A stretch of 64,000 bases of DNA from Apoda limacodes. Taxonomy: Eukaryota > Arthropoda > Insecta > Lepidoptera > Limacodidae. The stretch is from NCBI GenBank assembly GCA_946406115.1, contig OX291546.1:17663019-17727018 (forward strand), in the 5' to 3' direction. Shown piece by piece: positions 33,743 to 44,865 of the stretch (position 1 is the stretch's first letter; each line of letters begins with the position of its first letter). Under the pieces are notes generated by a model. It searched no databases and was not told the DNA's origin. It saw only the letters and a list, made by a program, of their open reading frames with translations. Both the position numbers and the translations under genes were made by a program.

Positions 33743-34236
33743 CTTGGCCCTTTTGACTCGGTTCAACGACGGGCTGTGAGAATTGTCGACGATTCCAAAC
33801 TCACTTGCTGTATCGAGCCCTTAAGTATGTGGAGAGACTTTGCCTCACTGTGTGTGTTCTACCGCTTGTACCTTGGGTTGTGTTCTGAGGAATTGTTCGA
33901 AATGATGCTCACGGCTACTTTTTACCATCGCACCGCTCGCCATCGGCAGGGAATTCATTCTCACACTTTAGAACCGAAATGGTCGCGTACAGTGCGGTTT
34001 CAGAGAAACATCCTCCCGCAAACGCTTGGGTTGTGGAATGAGCTCCCTACCAAGGTTTTCTCCAAGGACTTCAGTATTGGGTTCTTCAAGAAAGAAGTTA
34101 TTAGATTTCTGAAGGGTCGGCAACGCGCGAGTGATACTTCTGGTGTTGCAAGCGTCTATAGGCTACGGTGACCGCTTACCATCAGGCAGACCGTAAGCTT
34201 GTTTGCCACCTTAGTGATATAAAACAAAAAAAAAAA
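33743..34236 (+). mobile_element. CR1/jockey-like LINE, 5'-truncated copy 2
   Basis: Begins abruptly at CTTGGCCCTTTTGACTCGG (codons for LGPFDSVQRRA), continues open for 131 codons to a stop at 34,169-34,171 and ends GCCACCTTAGTGATATA plus an A-run. It is nearly the same as 265-745, differing by scattered substitutions. The abrupt 5' end is typical of incomplete reverse transcription. The open frame (33,776-34,171) is the ORF C-terminus only. Confidence 0.85.
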
Positions 34237-34269
34237 CGTTTAAAATGATCAAATGTGTCCTTATCAGCC

Positions 34270-34550
34270 TCTTACGACCCCGTGTTGGGGCACGGCCTAC
34301 CCTCACCGAAGGCGATTTCGGTCATAGTCCACAGACCTAGGATTTTTACGCTAGTCCACACGCAGGCCCTGTGCGAATTGTAGACTTCACATACGTCTGT
34401 TTTTTGACGTCAGTGGTGTAAAAAATCAATATACTTGAGAAATTATGAAAAAGACTCATTTAGACACGCCGCTTTCGAATCTACGCTTAATAGCGTCCTT
34501 AATAGGACGCAAAGTGAAATCGTAACCCCTCGGACACCACCGACTTTTTT
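34270..34550. repeat. SINE-like repeat, copy 2 of 2
   Basis: Shares block order with 3,700-4,068: GGCGATTTCGGTCATAGTCCA, GTGCGAATTGTAGACTTCACAT, CAATATACTTGAGAAA, ACACGCCG, GAAATCGTAACC. It lies directly behind the LINE copy. Confidence 0.55.
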
Positions 34551-34604
34551 GACTAATAATTAAATGTGTTACTGTTTCTTTTAATTATCTAGACTATTTT
34601 CGCT

Positions 34605-34936
34605 CTATGGTAATGGGCTCTAGGCCCGTCTTACACTAATTTTTTTATATTTATTGTTATACTTTAAACCTCACACTATAATCAATGTTAGTTTGAAACT
34701 TCTATGTACTACTGTTTTTACGATAGAGCAAAAATACCGTACACGATTTCGCACTTGTATGAGGACCCCCTTAAATTTTTACTTTTGAGTATTTTTTAGG
34801 TAATCCGCTGTAACACATTCCCTGTGAACATTGTTGGCTTCTTTAAGAGTTCAGTCTAAAATATAGAGCCCTTTAGTGGTCGGATAGGCTTAGTAAAGGG
34901 CACCGTTAGCACCCTTTGGGTACCTCCCCCCCGAGC
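34605..34936 (+). repeat. Family-A-related repeat, paralogue of 45,340-45,710
   Basis: TGGTAATGGGCTCTAGGCCCGTC, CACACTATAATCA, TACTGTTTTTACGATAGAG and CACCCTTTGGGTAC occur in the same order in the copy at 45,340. The ends are worn. Confidence 0.55.
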
Positions 34937-35149
34937 AATAATCGTATTATGTACTACGTTTTATAGTATTTATAATTGATAGATTTGTGTAAAATAAATG
35001 AAGTTCCGCTAAAGTGATTTTGCGTTAGTATTATATGGGTGCCGTGGTTCCACATGATACCTGCCACCATATTTTATGATAATTTCGTACTGAAAATTAT
35101 ACTAAATCAAATAAGCTAGAAACACAAAAGTTTTACAAGGGATTGTATC

Positions 35150-35430
35150 GTAAGGTTGCACTTAAAATTCATCCCCCAAAGGTAAAAAATTGGATATTTG
35201 GCCTCGGTTGAAAATATTGAATGACGTGTTTCACTGTTTTTAGAATGTCGAGCCCTAGGGGTTGAAATTGTAGAAGAGACTTTGTATGGGAATTCGGTCA
35301 TCTTTGTAAATAAAACTATGAAAATTGGTATAGGTATAGTCTTTTAGTTGGAAATAAGTAATGACATTTCTCAGTAGTTTTGGAAAATTATACCACTAAG
35401 AGGTGATCCTCTAGTAGGGGAAGAAAATTC
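35150..35430 (-). repeat. Family-B-type fragment
   Basis: GAATGACGTGTTTCACTGTTTTTAG and the GTATGGGAATTCGGTCATC / ATGAAAATTGGTATAGG blocks resemble 49,700-49,800. No gene is present. Confidence 0.4.
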
Positions 35431-35544
35431 ATATGGGTAGTCCACCGCTTAATATGACGTGATATTATTATCATAACTTAAAGAAATATGTAAATTGTAA
35501 AAATAAAGTTGGAATATCCAAAATAGGGTTTTTGTTTGTATAAA

Positions 35545-35640
35545 ACAACCGGCTTCAAAGAAATGCACTAAAAAGTTAAAAATAATAATTTGTTTCAAAA
35601 AATCTGATCTAAATTACAGTTTGCAGTTGGTTTTATACAA
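35545..35640 (+). mobile_element. One-ended foldback MITE fragment
   Basis: AACAACCGGCTTCAAAGAAATGCACTAAAAAG matches the end of the element at 61,030-61,229; the opposite end is not evident. Confidence 0.5.
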
Positions 35641-35689
35641 GTGAAGTCTTTTAGGTACATAGATACAAACGTTAAACTGTAATCAAAAA

Positions 35690-35778
35690 TCAAAACTCCA
35701 GTCACAATATTAAAATGCTGTGAACTTACCCGACACTAGCGACGCTGAGTCAGAAAAGTTTGTTGGCTGTACTTGAAT
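35690..35778 (-). mobile_element. MITE family M1, copy 3
   Basis: AAAATGCTGTGAACTTAC and CGACACTAGCGAC are the reverse of the M1 core; GTCAGAAAAGTTTGTTGG is the end. 35,779-36,790 holds only AT-rich DNA and a rejected exon-like segment. Confidence 0.55.
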
Positions 35779-36792
35779 TAAAAAGAGTAAAAATCTAGAA
35801 ATACATCATAAGGAATGTATAAGAACCTACGAAACTGAAAATTGACCGAAAATTTCTAGGTTTTTGGGTCAACCTGATAATTGCTGTAAATTTAAAAGAA
35901 ACCCTTTTTTACATTTAAATGAAGAAGTTACACCCTTTTAGCTTTCTAAAAATTAATTATAAAGAAAAGATAAATAGTGGTGGAACACGACTGGAAACTA
36001 GATATATAGATATAAATAAAATATATTTAAAAATCAGCGATGTCGTATATCATATGAACGGATAAAAATGGTAATAAATGACATATATGTCCGATATGTC
36101 ATTTTGCTCGGAAATGTAATGTGATTGATGATATGAAACATTTCTTTACACCTACATTCTAAGGGTTATGGCACGCACTCTAACGAGAAGGTTTATTTGC
36201 AGTAGTGGAAATTTCTTCGTGTTATAATATTACCGAAATGTCAGTAACAAATGTACTTTGTTAATGTTATTCGAATCCGAAGATTGAATTCGGTTTACCT
36301 TACATTTTGCAACACTAGCAAATCTTCGTAAATCTGTGTTATCTGAAGCTTTCGTAGGACATTTTTATGACCGGAGAGCTTATTAGGAACAGTCTCGATT
36401 ACGCCAGATTCTAGAATCCAAGATAATAATGTATGCAAGTAGATTCATGGCTTTCAAGAGGTAAGTTATACTTCTATACATTTTTGTCTCTAATCCCAGA
36501 GTCCGAATAGCTCTCAATATGGTCCCAGTATTGGTTCTTTACACCAATTATTTCATAAACAAAAAGTTAAATTTGTCTTATTTTAGGGGTTTTATTAATG
36601 TAAAATAATTGTAGTGCTGTTTAGTGGAGACGGCCCTGAGTTTTACGTAAATATCTGTACGTAACGGGTAATATTTTTTGCACCACATCTGTAGATTGTA
36701 CTGGCGCCGTCATAAATCTGATCGGACGCCTTCATCCTTTTACGTTCTCGGATCGCTTCACTCTGTCATATGGTGTTTTATGGGTATCACTG

Positions 36793-36900
36793 GATTTTTT
36801 TTTTTTTATTTATTGATGCTTAATTGTACAGTTTTGTACAAACGGCAAGCTTAATGCCTCAGGCATTATCTCCCAGCCAAATATTATCTTAAATTATACT
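36793..36900 (-). mobile_element. Retroelement 3' tail (reverse)
   Basis: The minus strand reads GGCTGGGAGATAATGCCTGAGG, CATTAAGCTTGCCGTTTGTAC and ends ATTAAGCATCAATAAA plus A-run, a form I associate with lepidopteran LINE tails. A T-run marks the poly(A) end. An (AT)n run follows at 36,926-36,946. Confidence 0.45.
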
Positions 36901-37105
36901 TATACACATACATAAATAAAAACATATATATATATATATATATATAACAACATATACATATGTAAATCACGGATGTTAATATGAAAAAACGGGTTGCACT
37001 CCGGGAGTGCCGGCAGAAGTGAAAAAATACTAGCTATCTACTTCCCATTGCTTCGTATACATATTTATTAATTATAAATAATAATGTTTGTTTATTTTTA
37101 TTTAA

Positions 37106-37870
37106 TTAATAAATAAAGTAGGTAACGTTGTGATCTATGCACTTTTGCCATTTTATAGGGAAATAATTGATTCCTTTGCTGAAAAAATTGCGGGAGCGAG
37201 AATCAACAAAATCTTTGAAGGTGTTTTGGACTGCCTCATCTGAATTCATTTTTTTTCCAATTAAGAAATTATCCAAAATCCGAAAAAAGTTGTAAACGGT
37301 TGGGGCAAGGTCCGAGGAGTATGGTGGGTGACGGAGACATTCCAATACTAGCTCCTCTATTTTCGCCACCGTCTGTTTTGCAGTGTGTGGTCTAGCGTTG
37401 TCCTGAAGCAGCAGTGGGCTATGGCGACTGACCAATCTCGGCTGTTTAACGGCTAGCTATTCCATCATGGTTTCCAATTGTTGGTAATACAGATCTGCCG
37501 TAATTGTCTGACCAGATCTTAGGAAGCTGTAGTGGATGACACCAACGCTAGTCACTACACTACCAGTACCTTTTTTGAGTCAACTTTCGCTTGGGGCAGG
37601 ATTTAGCCGGGTCTCCTGGATTTAACCACTGTAATGAGCGTTTCCGATTATCGAATAGGATCCATTTTTCATCACAAGTAATGATACGATTCAAAATCCC
37701 CTTGTTATTAGGTTGAGTAACGTGATGCAGCAGTCGAGGCGTGTTTGTTGGTTTGCTTCACTTAGTTCATTCAGTACTAATTTTTTAACCTTTTTAACTT
37801 TTCCAATTTGTTCCAAATGATTCAAAATGGTTCAAACTCCGAAGCCTGCAGCTTACTCTGACGTGGTTTG
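37106..37870 (-). pseudogene. mariner-family transposase pseudogene (cecropia/SETMAR-like)
   Basis: Transposase of a DD34D mariner, which cuts and reinserts its own element at TA sites. On the minus strand, 37,435-37,106 is open for 110 codons with LLLQDNARPHTAKQT, PPYSSDLAPT and WQKCIDHNVTYF. Upstream, in shifted frames, are TCDEKW (37,662-37,679) and ANQQT (near 37,745), so most of the catalytic domain can be followed. The first two catalytic aspartates (TCD and LQD) are kept. At the third, the expected APTD/SD reads APTV (Val codon at 37,295-37,297), which would abolish catalysis. Frameshifts and stops upstream confirm it is dead. Terminal repeats were not located. Confidence 0.88.
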
Positions 37871-37934
37871 AGATGGATCCGATTCCACTATCACACGTAT
37901 TTATTTTTGAAATGTACGTATTTATAAAAAAAGA

Positions 37935-38052
37935 AGATTAATGTATGTATTTATATCCGTGGTCTGGTAATCTGGTATTCATAACCCAAGCTTTGCTTAC
38001 TTTGGGGCCAGACGGCGTTGTGTGTAATGTCCAAAAATATTTATTTATTATA
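37935..38052 (+). mobile_element. SINE 3' portion
   Basis: TCCGTGGTCTGGTAATCTGG, CATAACCCAAGC, GCTTACTTTGGGGCCAGACGGCG and GTGTGTAATGTCCAAA then ATTTATTTATTA follow the 3' half of the SINE at 46,401-46,658. Confidence 0.7.
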
Positions 38053-38075
38053 TATGATTATAGACAGTAGTGCTA

Positions 38076-38167
38076 TGCAACAGACTTTTTTGGGAGTCGT
38101 CACTAGTGTCGTTGTAAGTTCACACCATTTTAACACGGCGACTACCAGCTCAGAAAAGTTTGTTGCA
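38076..38167. mobile_element. MITE family M1, copy 4 (best preserved)
   Basis: Starts TGCAACAGACTTTTTTGG and ends CAGAAAAGTTTGTTGCA, with the core GTCACTAGTGTCGTTGTAAGTTCACACC. CTA occurs next to both ends, a possible 3-bp duplication. Confidence 0.7.
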
Positions 38168-38639
38168 CTATCCATTTAAAAGTTAACGTTTATTAACGAT
38201 AGGAGAGAATTTTAATTGAAGAGCAATTTAACTACTTGATCTGTTGAACTCGTAACGAGTGTTTTTGCAATTAGTGCCTGTAATGAACATTAAACGCACA
38301 CATAAAGAAATAATATTGCTGTCAGGGTTCCGTACCCAAACGGTGCCAATGAGATTCTTTTATTTAGCCTACTTAAAGTAATTAATCCGTCTTTCACAAT
38401 CCTTAATCTGTTTTTTTCTTTTCTCTTTTTTCTTTCTCTAAAACGATCTCTGTCGGTGCAACAACAATAAAAAAATAAGTAAAAGAGACGTTTACTCAAA
38501 CCCTAAAATAATTGCATTTTTCAACCTCTTTCGTTCAGTCTGTATCTTAGTTCAGTTGTTTCTAAGAGTTTTGCGAATAATTGGTTGGTTTCAGACCATC
38601 GAATATTTAAAGCAAGATCCATAAAAAGGTTCTTGCTTG

Positions 38640-38930
38640 CTTTTAAAGGCACTTCAATGTACGTTATGTAAGATACGCTACATTGAAACTCAAATCAATA
38701 GGAAACTGGAATACGAGTTGGTAACATTTGCAGACGAATCAAGTATAAGCATAAAACTCATCCGAACTCGTCATACGTATAGATGATCTAAAATTACAGA
38801 TGACCTAATGTTTAGTACTTACAAGATTGAAAGAGGCCAGCCCCGCTTTGTTCCTAACAAAAGGCATTTTAGTGTCGGTTATATAAGACCAGTATTTTTC
38901 CAAGACTTCGTCCGCGGCGATACTTGAAAA
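38640..38930. repeat. Dispersed repeat P, copy 1
   Basis: TTAAAGGCACTTCAATGTACG, GTAAGATACGCTACATTGAAACTC, AGGAAACTGGAATAC and GGCCAGCCCCGCTTTG recur, rearranged, at 41,255-41,510. Confidence 0.6.
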
Positions 38931-39162
38931 AACCATCCAAGTGCCAGTCTGGCTCGCGCACCGAGGGCTCCGTACAAACTTATTGTGCGTAGATAGTTCT
39001 TGTATTATGAGATCAAGTCTCACAGGTTTATGATCAGTTTTTAGATTTTTTCCTATATTTGTAATGTAACATCTTCCTTCTGGCCAAAGTTAGATAGACA
39101 GACGGACAACAAAGTGAGCTTATAAGGGTTCCTTTTATCCGTTTGAGGTACGGAACGCTAAA
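38930..39162 (+). repeat. Short family-A repeat
   Basis: AACCATCCAAGTGCCAGTCTGG, CTCGCGCACCGAGGGCTCCGTAC to GACAGACGGACAACAAAG and GAGGTACGGAACGCTAAAAAA; about 230 bp, internally deleted. Confidence 0.75.
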
Positions 39163-39174
39163 AAAGAGAGCTGG

Positions 39175-39530
39175 TTTTACCTACAAAAATGGCGGAATTC
39201 GCATAGAAGTTTTTATCCCCTTTTTTGTCCCCAGGGGACAATTTTGCAAAAATGGAGAAAAACGTCAATCTTAATTTCATCCTACAGGCCAAATACCAAT
39301 TTTTATGCAATTAGCTTCAAAACCCTCTTACAAACTTACAACCACCAATTTACCTCTTTTTTGCTTTCTTATTGGAGCCCCACGCCAAAAAAGGAACCCA
39401 CATGCCAAATTTTAAGTAACCACACCCAGCGGTTTGGTCTGTGCGTTGATATATATAACAGGATGACCTACAGATCAACTAAGTTGAATCAGTCAATCAG
39501 TTGGTTTTTTTATATATACAGCCCAACCAG
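39175..39530 (+). repeat. Family-B-type repeat
   Basis: TTTTTTGTCCCCAGGGG, AGGCCAAATACCAATTTTTATG, CACCCAGCGGTTTGG, TCTGTGCGTTGATATAT and a CAATCAGTTGG end match the layout of 15,420-15,620. Confidence 0.5.
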
Positions 39531-40047
39531 GTAAAGTGTCCTGTAAAAAAATATATATCTCTAAATGGCTTCGTTAAGGTTGTTTACAAGTGTTCGTAGT
39601 GATAGCTTGTTGTATAAAAGCGTTTTATATAAAAATTTGGCTCTATAAACTAATAAAGCAAAAAGAATTTATAAGAGGGTGATGTAAACATTTACTTCGC
39701 CATTTTATAGAACCGTTTCTAGCAAGCACTATAAAGGACACCAATTACAACTGTTTTAAAGATATTTAGCACTTTAAAAGTTTTAAAGTTGTCCTGTATG
39801 AAACAAATCTGCTCTTTATAAGTTACAAGAACACTAGTATAGCCCAGTTCACTATATTGGTGCCGAAGATGCCGAATTATTGGTGTAGCCGTACTATAAC
39901 ACATATTAAGTTTCTGATATAGTGCCTTAAGTCTGGACCTATATCAGTCACTATAGAATAATGTTATATTACCAAAATGTTATATAACTGTGTTTGATGT
40001 TTCCCTTTTGTACCAAATTTGAACATGTGTGTCTACAATACATCTAG
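39531..40047. other. No gene seen
   Basis: AT-rich, with TATA-rich words (ATATCAGTCACTATAG near 39,940) but no repeat partner in the window and no coding signal. Confidence 0.4.
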
Positions 40048-40380
40048 TACAGTACTTTGGATGAAGGCGATCGGTGGCAGTCTTTTTTAGGACGATTTAG
40101 GGATAAAGTGGGTTTTTTTGCTTCTTTAGTACAGAATGGTAAAAAAGTAACAAAAAAGACTCTGCTATACAGCATTCTATTTACTCTTCAATCTCCAATG
40201 GCCCGCGTGGAAGACATGAGGAGTGGGACGTATAGAAGACAACAAAATTTGTTATTATCTAAACAAAATAATACACTGGATTTAAGGAACCCTATTTTTT
40301 ACTATAATGGAGGTGACCTATATTGTGGGCGGTGCCATTTGGAACTATTACCGCCACACCAAAACTTATTTGCTTCGTAA
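40048..40380 (+). CDS. Unrecognised 107-codon open frame
   Basis: After an in-frame stop at 40,045-40,047 the frame stays open to TAA at 40,378-40,380. No ATG lies near the start (first codon options TTG 40,057; first ATG 40,198), so it would be an exon or fragment; CTAGTACAG just upstream is a poor acceptor with little pyrimidine. The sequence DEGDRWQSFLGRFRDK..., a basic middle, and GGDLYCGRCHLELLPP near the end (a CxxC-H cluster) look more protein-like than most frames here. It overlaps no repeat I recognise. I do not know the family. It could be a host exon, a retrocopy or an old insertion. Confidence 0.3.
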   Translation, partial: YSTLDEGDRWQSFLGRFRDKVGFFASLVQNGKKVTKKTLLYSILFTLQSPMARVEDMRSGTYRRQQNLLLSKQNNTLDLRNPIFYYNGGDLYCGRCHLELLPPHQNLFAS

Positions 40381-41250
40381 TGTTGTCACCGATTTATTTA
40401 TTTTTAAAAACATATATTTAACTTAAATATTGTCAATAATTCGGGGGGCGCATTAAAAATAACTCTACAAACCTAACCTTAGTATATCAATAAAATTTCT
40501 TCCGCATATCATTCTACAGGCGGAGGGCCAAAACGCACCGTGTCCCCATACATGATATGAACATAATTAATAATAAAGTAATTAACAAGTTTCACGCTTA
40601 TTCCTTATAATTTCAACCACTTCAAAACAATTAAAAAGTTATTGAGTGATTGAATGAATGAATGAAGAATGATAGATATGGCGATGTACAGGAACCTCGA
40701 TAACTGCTACGGTACCGGACTGGACTATAACAGCGTCGAGGTGACTACTACATCACCATACTAGTGGTTTAAAGGAACTATGATTACTATAGTAACAAAA
40801 GGTATTAACAATGGCGTTTAGGTCACTACTAAATCGTCAGAAGGCCTCACTTAATGCCGCTACAGAAACACTATACAATAACATAGTGATGTAAATGCGC
40901 CACTTCGGGGTGTTGTAAATGTTTTCTGCTCTTCTATAGGACTAATCACTTACACCGATTTGCCCTCGCCAAAAGGTTCTTAGAACCGCTGTAGTACCAG
41001 GTTTTCCCGCTTGGGAGATACATACGATATTTTTAATCTGCAAATGCAGCCTTACTTTGTTCATAACAATCTGATTTCTTTTAAAAATTTCAGTGAACAG
41101 AATGTAACATATACTATATAAACTGAAATAAGTAGCAAATTGGTAAAAACTTTGGTCGATTTAAATTGAATATTTTATTGCAAAATGTAAAGGTTCTATT
41201 TGTGGCACAAGATCGATATAACTGCAGCCTCGACGGGGTTTTTTAAATAT
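40381..41250. other. No gene seen
   Basis: 40,640-41,010 is richer in GC (CGGTACCGGACTGGAC, AAGGCCTCACTTAATGCCGC) and includes a short GAATGAATGAATGAA run. No ends, domain or partner copy were found. Confidence 0.35.
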
Positions 41251-41254
41251 ACTA

Positions 41255-41510
41255 TAGTGTAGGTTGTAAGATACGCTATCTTGATACAGAAATCAGTAGG
41301 AAACTGGAATACACTTTGCACACTATAAATCAAATATGATATCGCAATATTTCTAGGTTCTTATTTGAAACGTTACAGATGATCTCCCATTTGGCAAAAG
41401 ATCAATAAAAGGCAGCCTCGCTTTGCTTCTAACAAACTGAATTTTTAAAGGCACTTCAGTGTAGGTTTCGTAAGATACGCTACATCGAAACTCAAATCAC
41501 GTTGGAACCT
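41255..41510. repeat. Dispersed repeat P, copy 2 (internally repeated)
   Basis: GTAAGATACGCTA occurs at about 41,267 and 41,470, AGGAAACTGGAATAC at 41,299, GCAGCCTCGCTTTGC at 41,413 and AAAGGCACTTCAGTGTAGG at 41,448, matching 38,640-38,930 in rotated order. Confidence 0.6.
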
Positions 41511-43596
41511 TTGGAATGACGTATGTGAGTTGTTTTTATTGACATATAAAACGAAAAGCTTTATAATACGTATCTTTCTATTCAAGGATTTTTCTAAAAA
41601 ATATCTAGGATATAAAAAATCGTTTCTGCTATCATATTATAACGGAACTAACCAAGAGCATGTATGTTTCCTGCGTGATTTAATGTTTATTAAAGAGCAA
41701 TTATGCCTTGAAAAAGCCGAACTTTCCTCTTTATAATTTTGGTACCTACATTACAATAGTAACGTAACTAATTACTGTTTTATGAACTTATAATAATATC
41801 GTAACCTGTAATATTACTGCCAAATGTCAACTTTACAGGAAGGACAAAAAACAAATTCACAATAATAAAAAAAAAATGTTTTAACTTTTTATGCACTTTT
41901 ATTGTAATTATGTGTTTGGCAAAAGATCTTTTAGTCTTAAAATACCATATTGATCATGCATTAATAGTTTCGAACATAACGTTTTACTTTTCCTCTTATC
42001 ATTTACAAAACTGGAATGTTTAAAAATACATGATTTAAGAGCATCAGGAATATATACATAAAGTTTATATTTATTTATGGAAATGTTTATTTGTTACACT
42101 TTCCGTGGATATAAATCATGTCTGCAGGGTGTATTACACCCCAAAGTCGAATCTTTCCTGTCACCGCCCGAGGGGAGACCCCTTTGTCGGTCAGACACTA
42201 CAGCTATTTTTAACTTAAGGCTGTTTGTTCACGTATTTTTAAGCATTGTTGAATAGCTTTACTGCAGAAGAACACGACTTTGCTTGTCTAAAGTATCCCT
42301 TTAGTAGAGTTAGTTTAAAGAGATATTTGCATTAAAGACGGACAAAAGCATTTTAGTCTCATTAGCGAATTAGGTATAAGGTTAATTCATTCGTCTACAA
42401 TTCACTGAGCAAGTTATACAGGAACTTGGCTACTTTTCCCTGATTACTATTCAAAAATAACTTTTTAAATAGGAACCAATGGATACTGGGACAACAGTAT
42501 TAGGTTAGAGTCAGTATCAAAGTAAAAATAAAAATTACCGATTAACCATGAAACCTTAAGAGAATATTTTATGTGTGTGCAGTTAGGACCGCCATTTTTG
42601 ATTTTTATTAAAAAAAAAGTTGTGCTGCTATGTGCCTGAAGAGTGATATTATGTGCCCCATTAGAAAAAAAAAAATTAGCAGCATCTTTTTTTTTCTTCA
42701 TAAAAGCAAACAATGTGTTCGGGTTCTGCTGCCATGTGCCGTAGAGAAAATTAAAAAAAAAATATTAAATTTAACCGGCGAAAAAATTATTCCTGTGAAT
42801 ATTGATGTGCCGCAAAGAAAATATAAAAAAATGCATGTGTGCGGATTTTACGGGTAAAAAAAATATATAAAATAATAAAATAAAATAAAATTAAAGGATT
42901 ACATAAGTACGAGTAATACCGTAACCTTCATGGAAAAAGGGGTGTAATAGTGCTTTTGTAATAATCTACCTCACTACTAGAAAGTAGAAAAACTAGATAC
43001 AAAAAAGCGTGATATGATAACAAATTTAATATAATCCCACTAACATTATACAAAGAAAACATTTGTGTGTTTTTGTATTTTTGAACCTTCTTCACGCTCA
43101 AAGAACTGGGCCAATTTTGATAAATTTTGGTATAGAGGTAGCTGATACCCTGGATTAACACATATGCTACTTTTCATCCCAAAAAATTCAAAAGTTCCTG
43201 TGGGAATAACTATAACCAAGCTCAAACGAACTATAGCTATAGCTTGCTGAAGAAAACTTCATTAGTATAATTAAAGAGTTCATTAAGGAGAGCCGCTGGA
43301 AAAATATAGTACGATAATAATTAAATATATGTGTTGTCACAAATACACCAATTTAAATTATGTAACGTTTCTGTACAAACACTAATATTTGCTAAATTTA
43401 GGTACGCCGATAAAATCGTCCTAGGCGCCTTTCAACGTCTCACTGCTCAATGCTCGTGTTTCATCAAAATTATGGCTGTGAAGGTGATTAAGCTGTCTCA
43501 TTTTCTGCGCCATTTAAGACAAAGTATAAAAAAATTACACCACCTTCAAAATGTGCTTTTTCTCGTCTTGAAGTCGAATACGAAAAATATGCAGCC
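41511..43596. other. No gene seen; GC-rich patch and A-run cluster
   Basis: 42,126-42,210 is a GC-rich patch (GGGTGTATTACACCCC, a dyad, then CACCGCCCGAGGGGAGACCCC), possibly a repeat end. 42,600-42,880 alternates ATGTGCC/TGTGCC words with A-runs and holds a 76-codon lysine-rich frame, which I judge incidental. Confidence 0.4.
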
Positions 43597-43995
43597 AAAA
43601 AATATTAGCTTTTGGCCACGGTTCCATCCGCCCTAAATTCGGTTATCGGTGTAGGATTTTAACGGCAGCTCCTCAATTTTAGAAAAAATCAACTCACACT
43701 TGATGTTTTTAAGTAGCCTATGTCCTTCTCTGGGACTCAAACTTTCTCCATTCCGAATTTGTCCGCGATTCTACCTGCCCTAAATTCGGTTATCAGTGAA
43801 GAATTTCAACGGCACCTCCCTATTAAAAAAAAGACTCACACTTGACGTTTTCAAGTAGCCTATGTCCTTGCTCAAGACTTAAACTATCTCTATGCTAAAT
43901 TTCATCTTAATCGGTACAGCGGTTTAAGCGTGAAGTGGTATCAGACAAACAGACAGACAGAGTTACTTTTGCATTTGTAATATTAGTATGGATTT
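43597..43995 (+). repeat. Family-B repeat with an internal partial duplication
   Basis: ATTAGCTTTTGGCCACGG opens it; GCCCTAAATTCGGTTATC occurs twice (43,630 and 43,778), and GTAGCCTATGTCCTT twice. It ends CAGACAGACAGAGTTACTTTTGC and TAATATTAGTATGGAT, the full family 3' end. Confidence 0.75.
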
Positions 43996-44565
43996 TTAGG
44001 CATTTAAAGGAAAAAAAACACTTAGCTCAATGTTCCATGTGCGTTTAATTTTTACTTTGGCAAAGCAAAGCTGTGGTAGTGCTTTAAAGTACTTCAAACC
44101 CTTACATTTAAAAGTATGATATAGATATATTAGACTATTTATTTCTGTCTTGTATATGCACTATTCACGCACGCTTGGTTACAAATGTGGCGCCATCTTT
44201 TCTTTTTATTCAAGGTTTTTGTCACGTAGTACCTACTACCTTAAAAACTACTAAACCGATTTTTATGAAACTTGCACTATTCCCTAAGTTGCACGATACT
44301 CAACCCAATAAAAAAAAATTGCAATCAGATTTCTAGTTTCTAAGAAATACGCAGACAAAATTACATACATAAACTCACAAAATTTAGCACATATATGTTT
44401 AGAAGCAAAACTAGATTAACGTATACAAAAATTGTGCATGTCCAACAATATTACATAGGTAGGTACATACTTCTTTATTTTAAAGCGAGTAAAAAAGAGT
44501 GTTTAATAAATAATATTTTGCTAAATTAATTATGAAATTTACAAAGCAAAGTTAAGTGGATGCAC

Positions 44566-44865
44566 TTCGCGGCGCTTCGCAGCGGGCTTCATACAAACGA
44601 ATTTCTCATTTATTTTTGACAAGCCGAATACCAAGGTCTGTGGTTTTTCTAAAATTAACTAGAAATCTTTTTTAAAACCATTTGTATGAAAAACTAGAAT
44701 CCTGTATAACTTTTGAACTATAAAATTTTATAGAAAACTGGCACACTGCAGACCTAGATATTTTTTACTAGAACATGTCTTCAAAATTTCGTGGTGTTTG
44801 ATCAACAAGTGTCAAAAATAAGTAAGAAATTCGTTTGTATGAAGCCCGCTGCGAGGCAACGCGAA
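44566..44865. mobile_element. MITE with 56-bp inverted ends
   Basis: The left end (44,566-44,621) and right end (44,810-44,865) are inverted copies with about six mismatches, centred on GCAGCGGGCTTCATACAAAC / GTTTGTATGAAGCCCGCTGC. The 300-bp element is non-coding; part of the right end lies in a 79-codon minus frame by chance. No clear target duplication was seen (flanks GGATGCAC and TTGTATCC). Confidence 0.8.

Noticed and set aside
36387..36460. Exon-like segment ending AAGAG|GTAAGT with frame EQSRLRQILESK...
   Set aside because: The acceptor lacks a pyrimidine tract and its phase does not fit the other candidate exons.
38805..39023. Minus frame ending at a CTT|GTAAGT donor
   Set aside because: It spans repeat P and a family-A repeat, both present elsewhere in the window.
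43331..43636. 101-codon plus frame
   Set aside because: Its end runs into a family-B repeat and nothing protein-like is recognisable.
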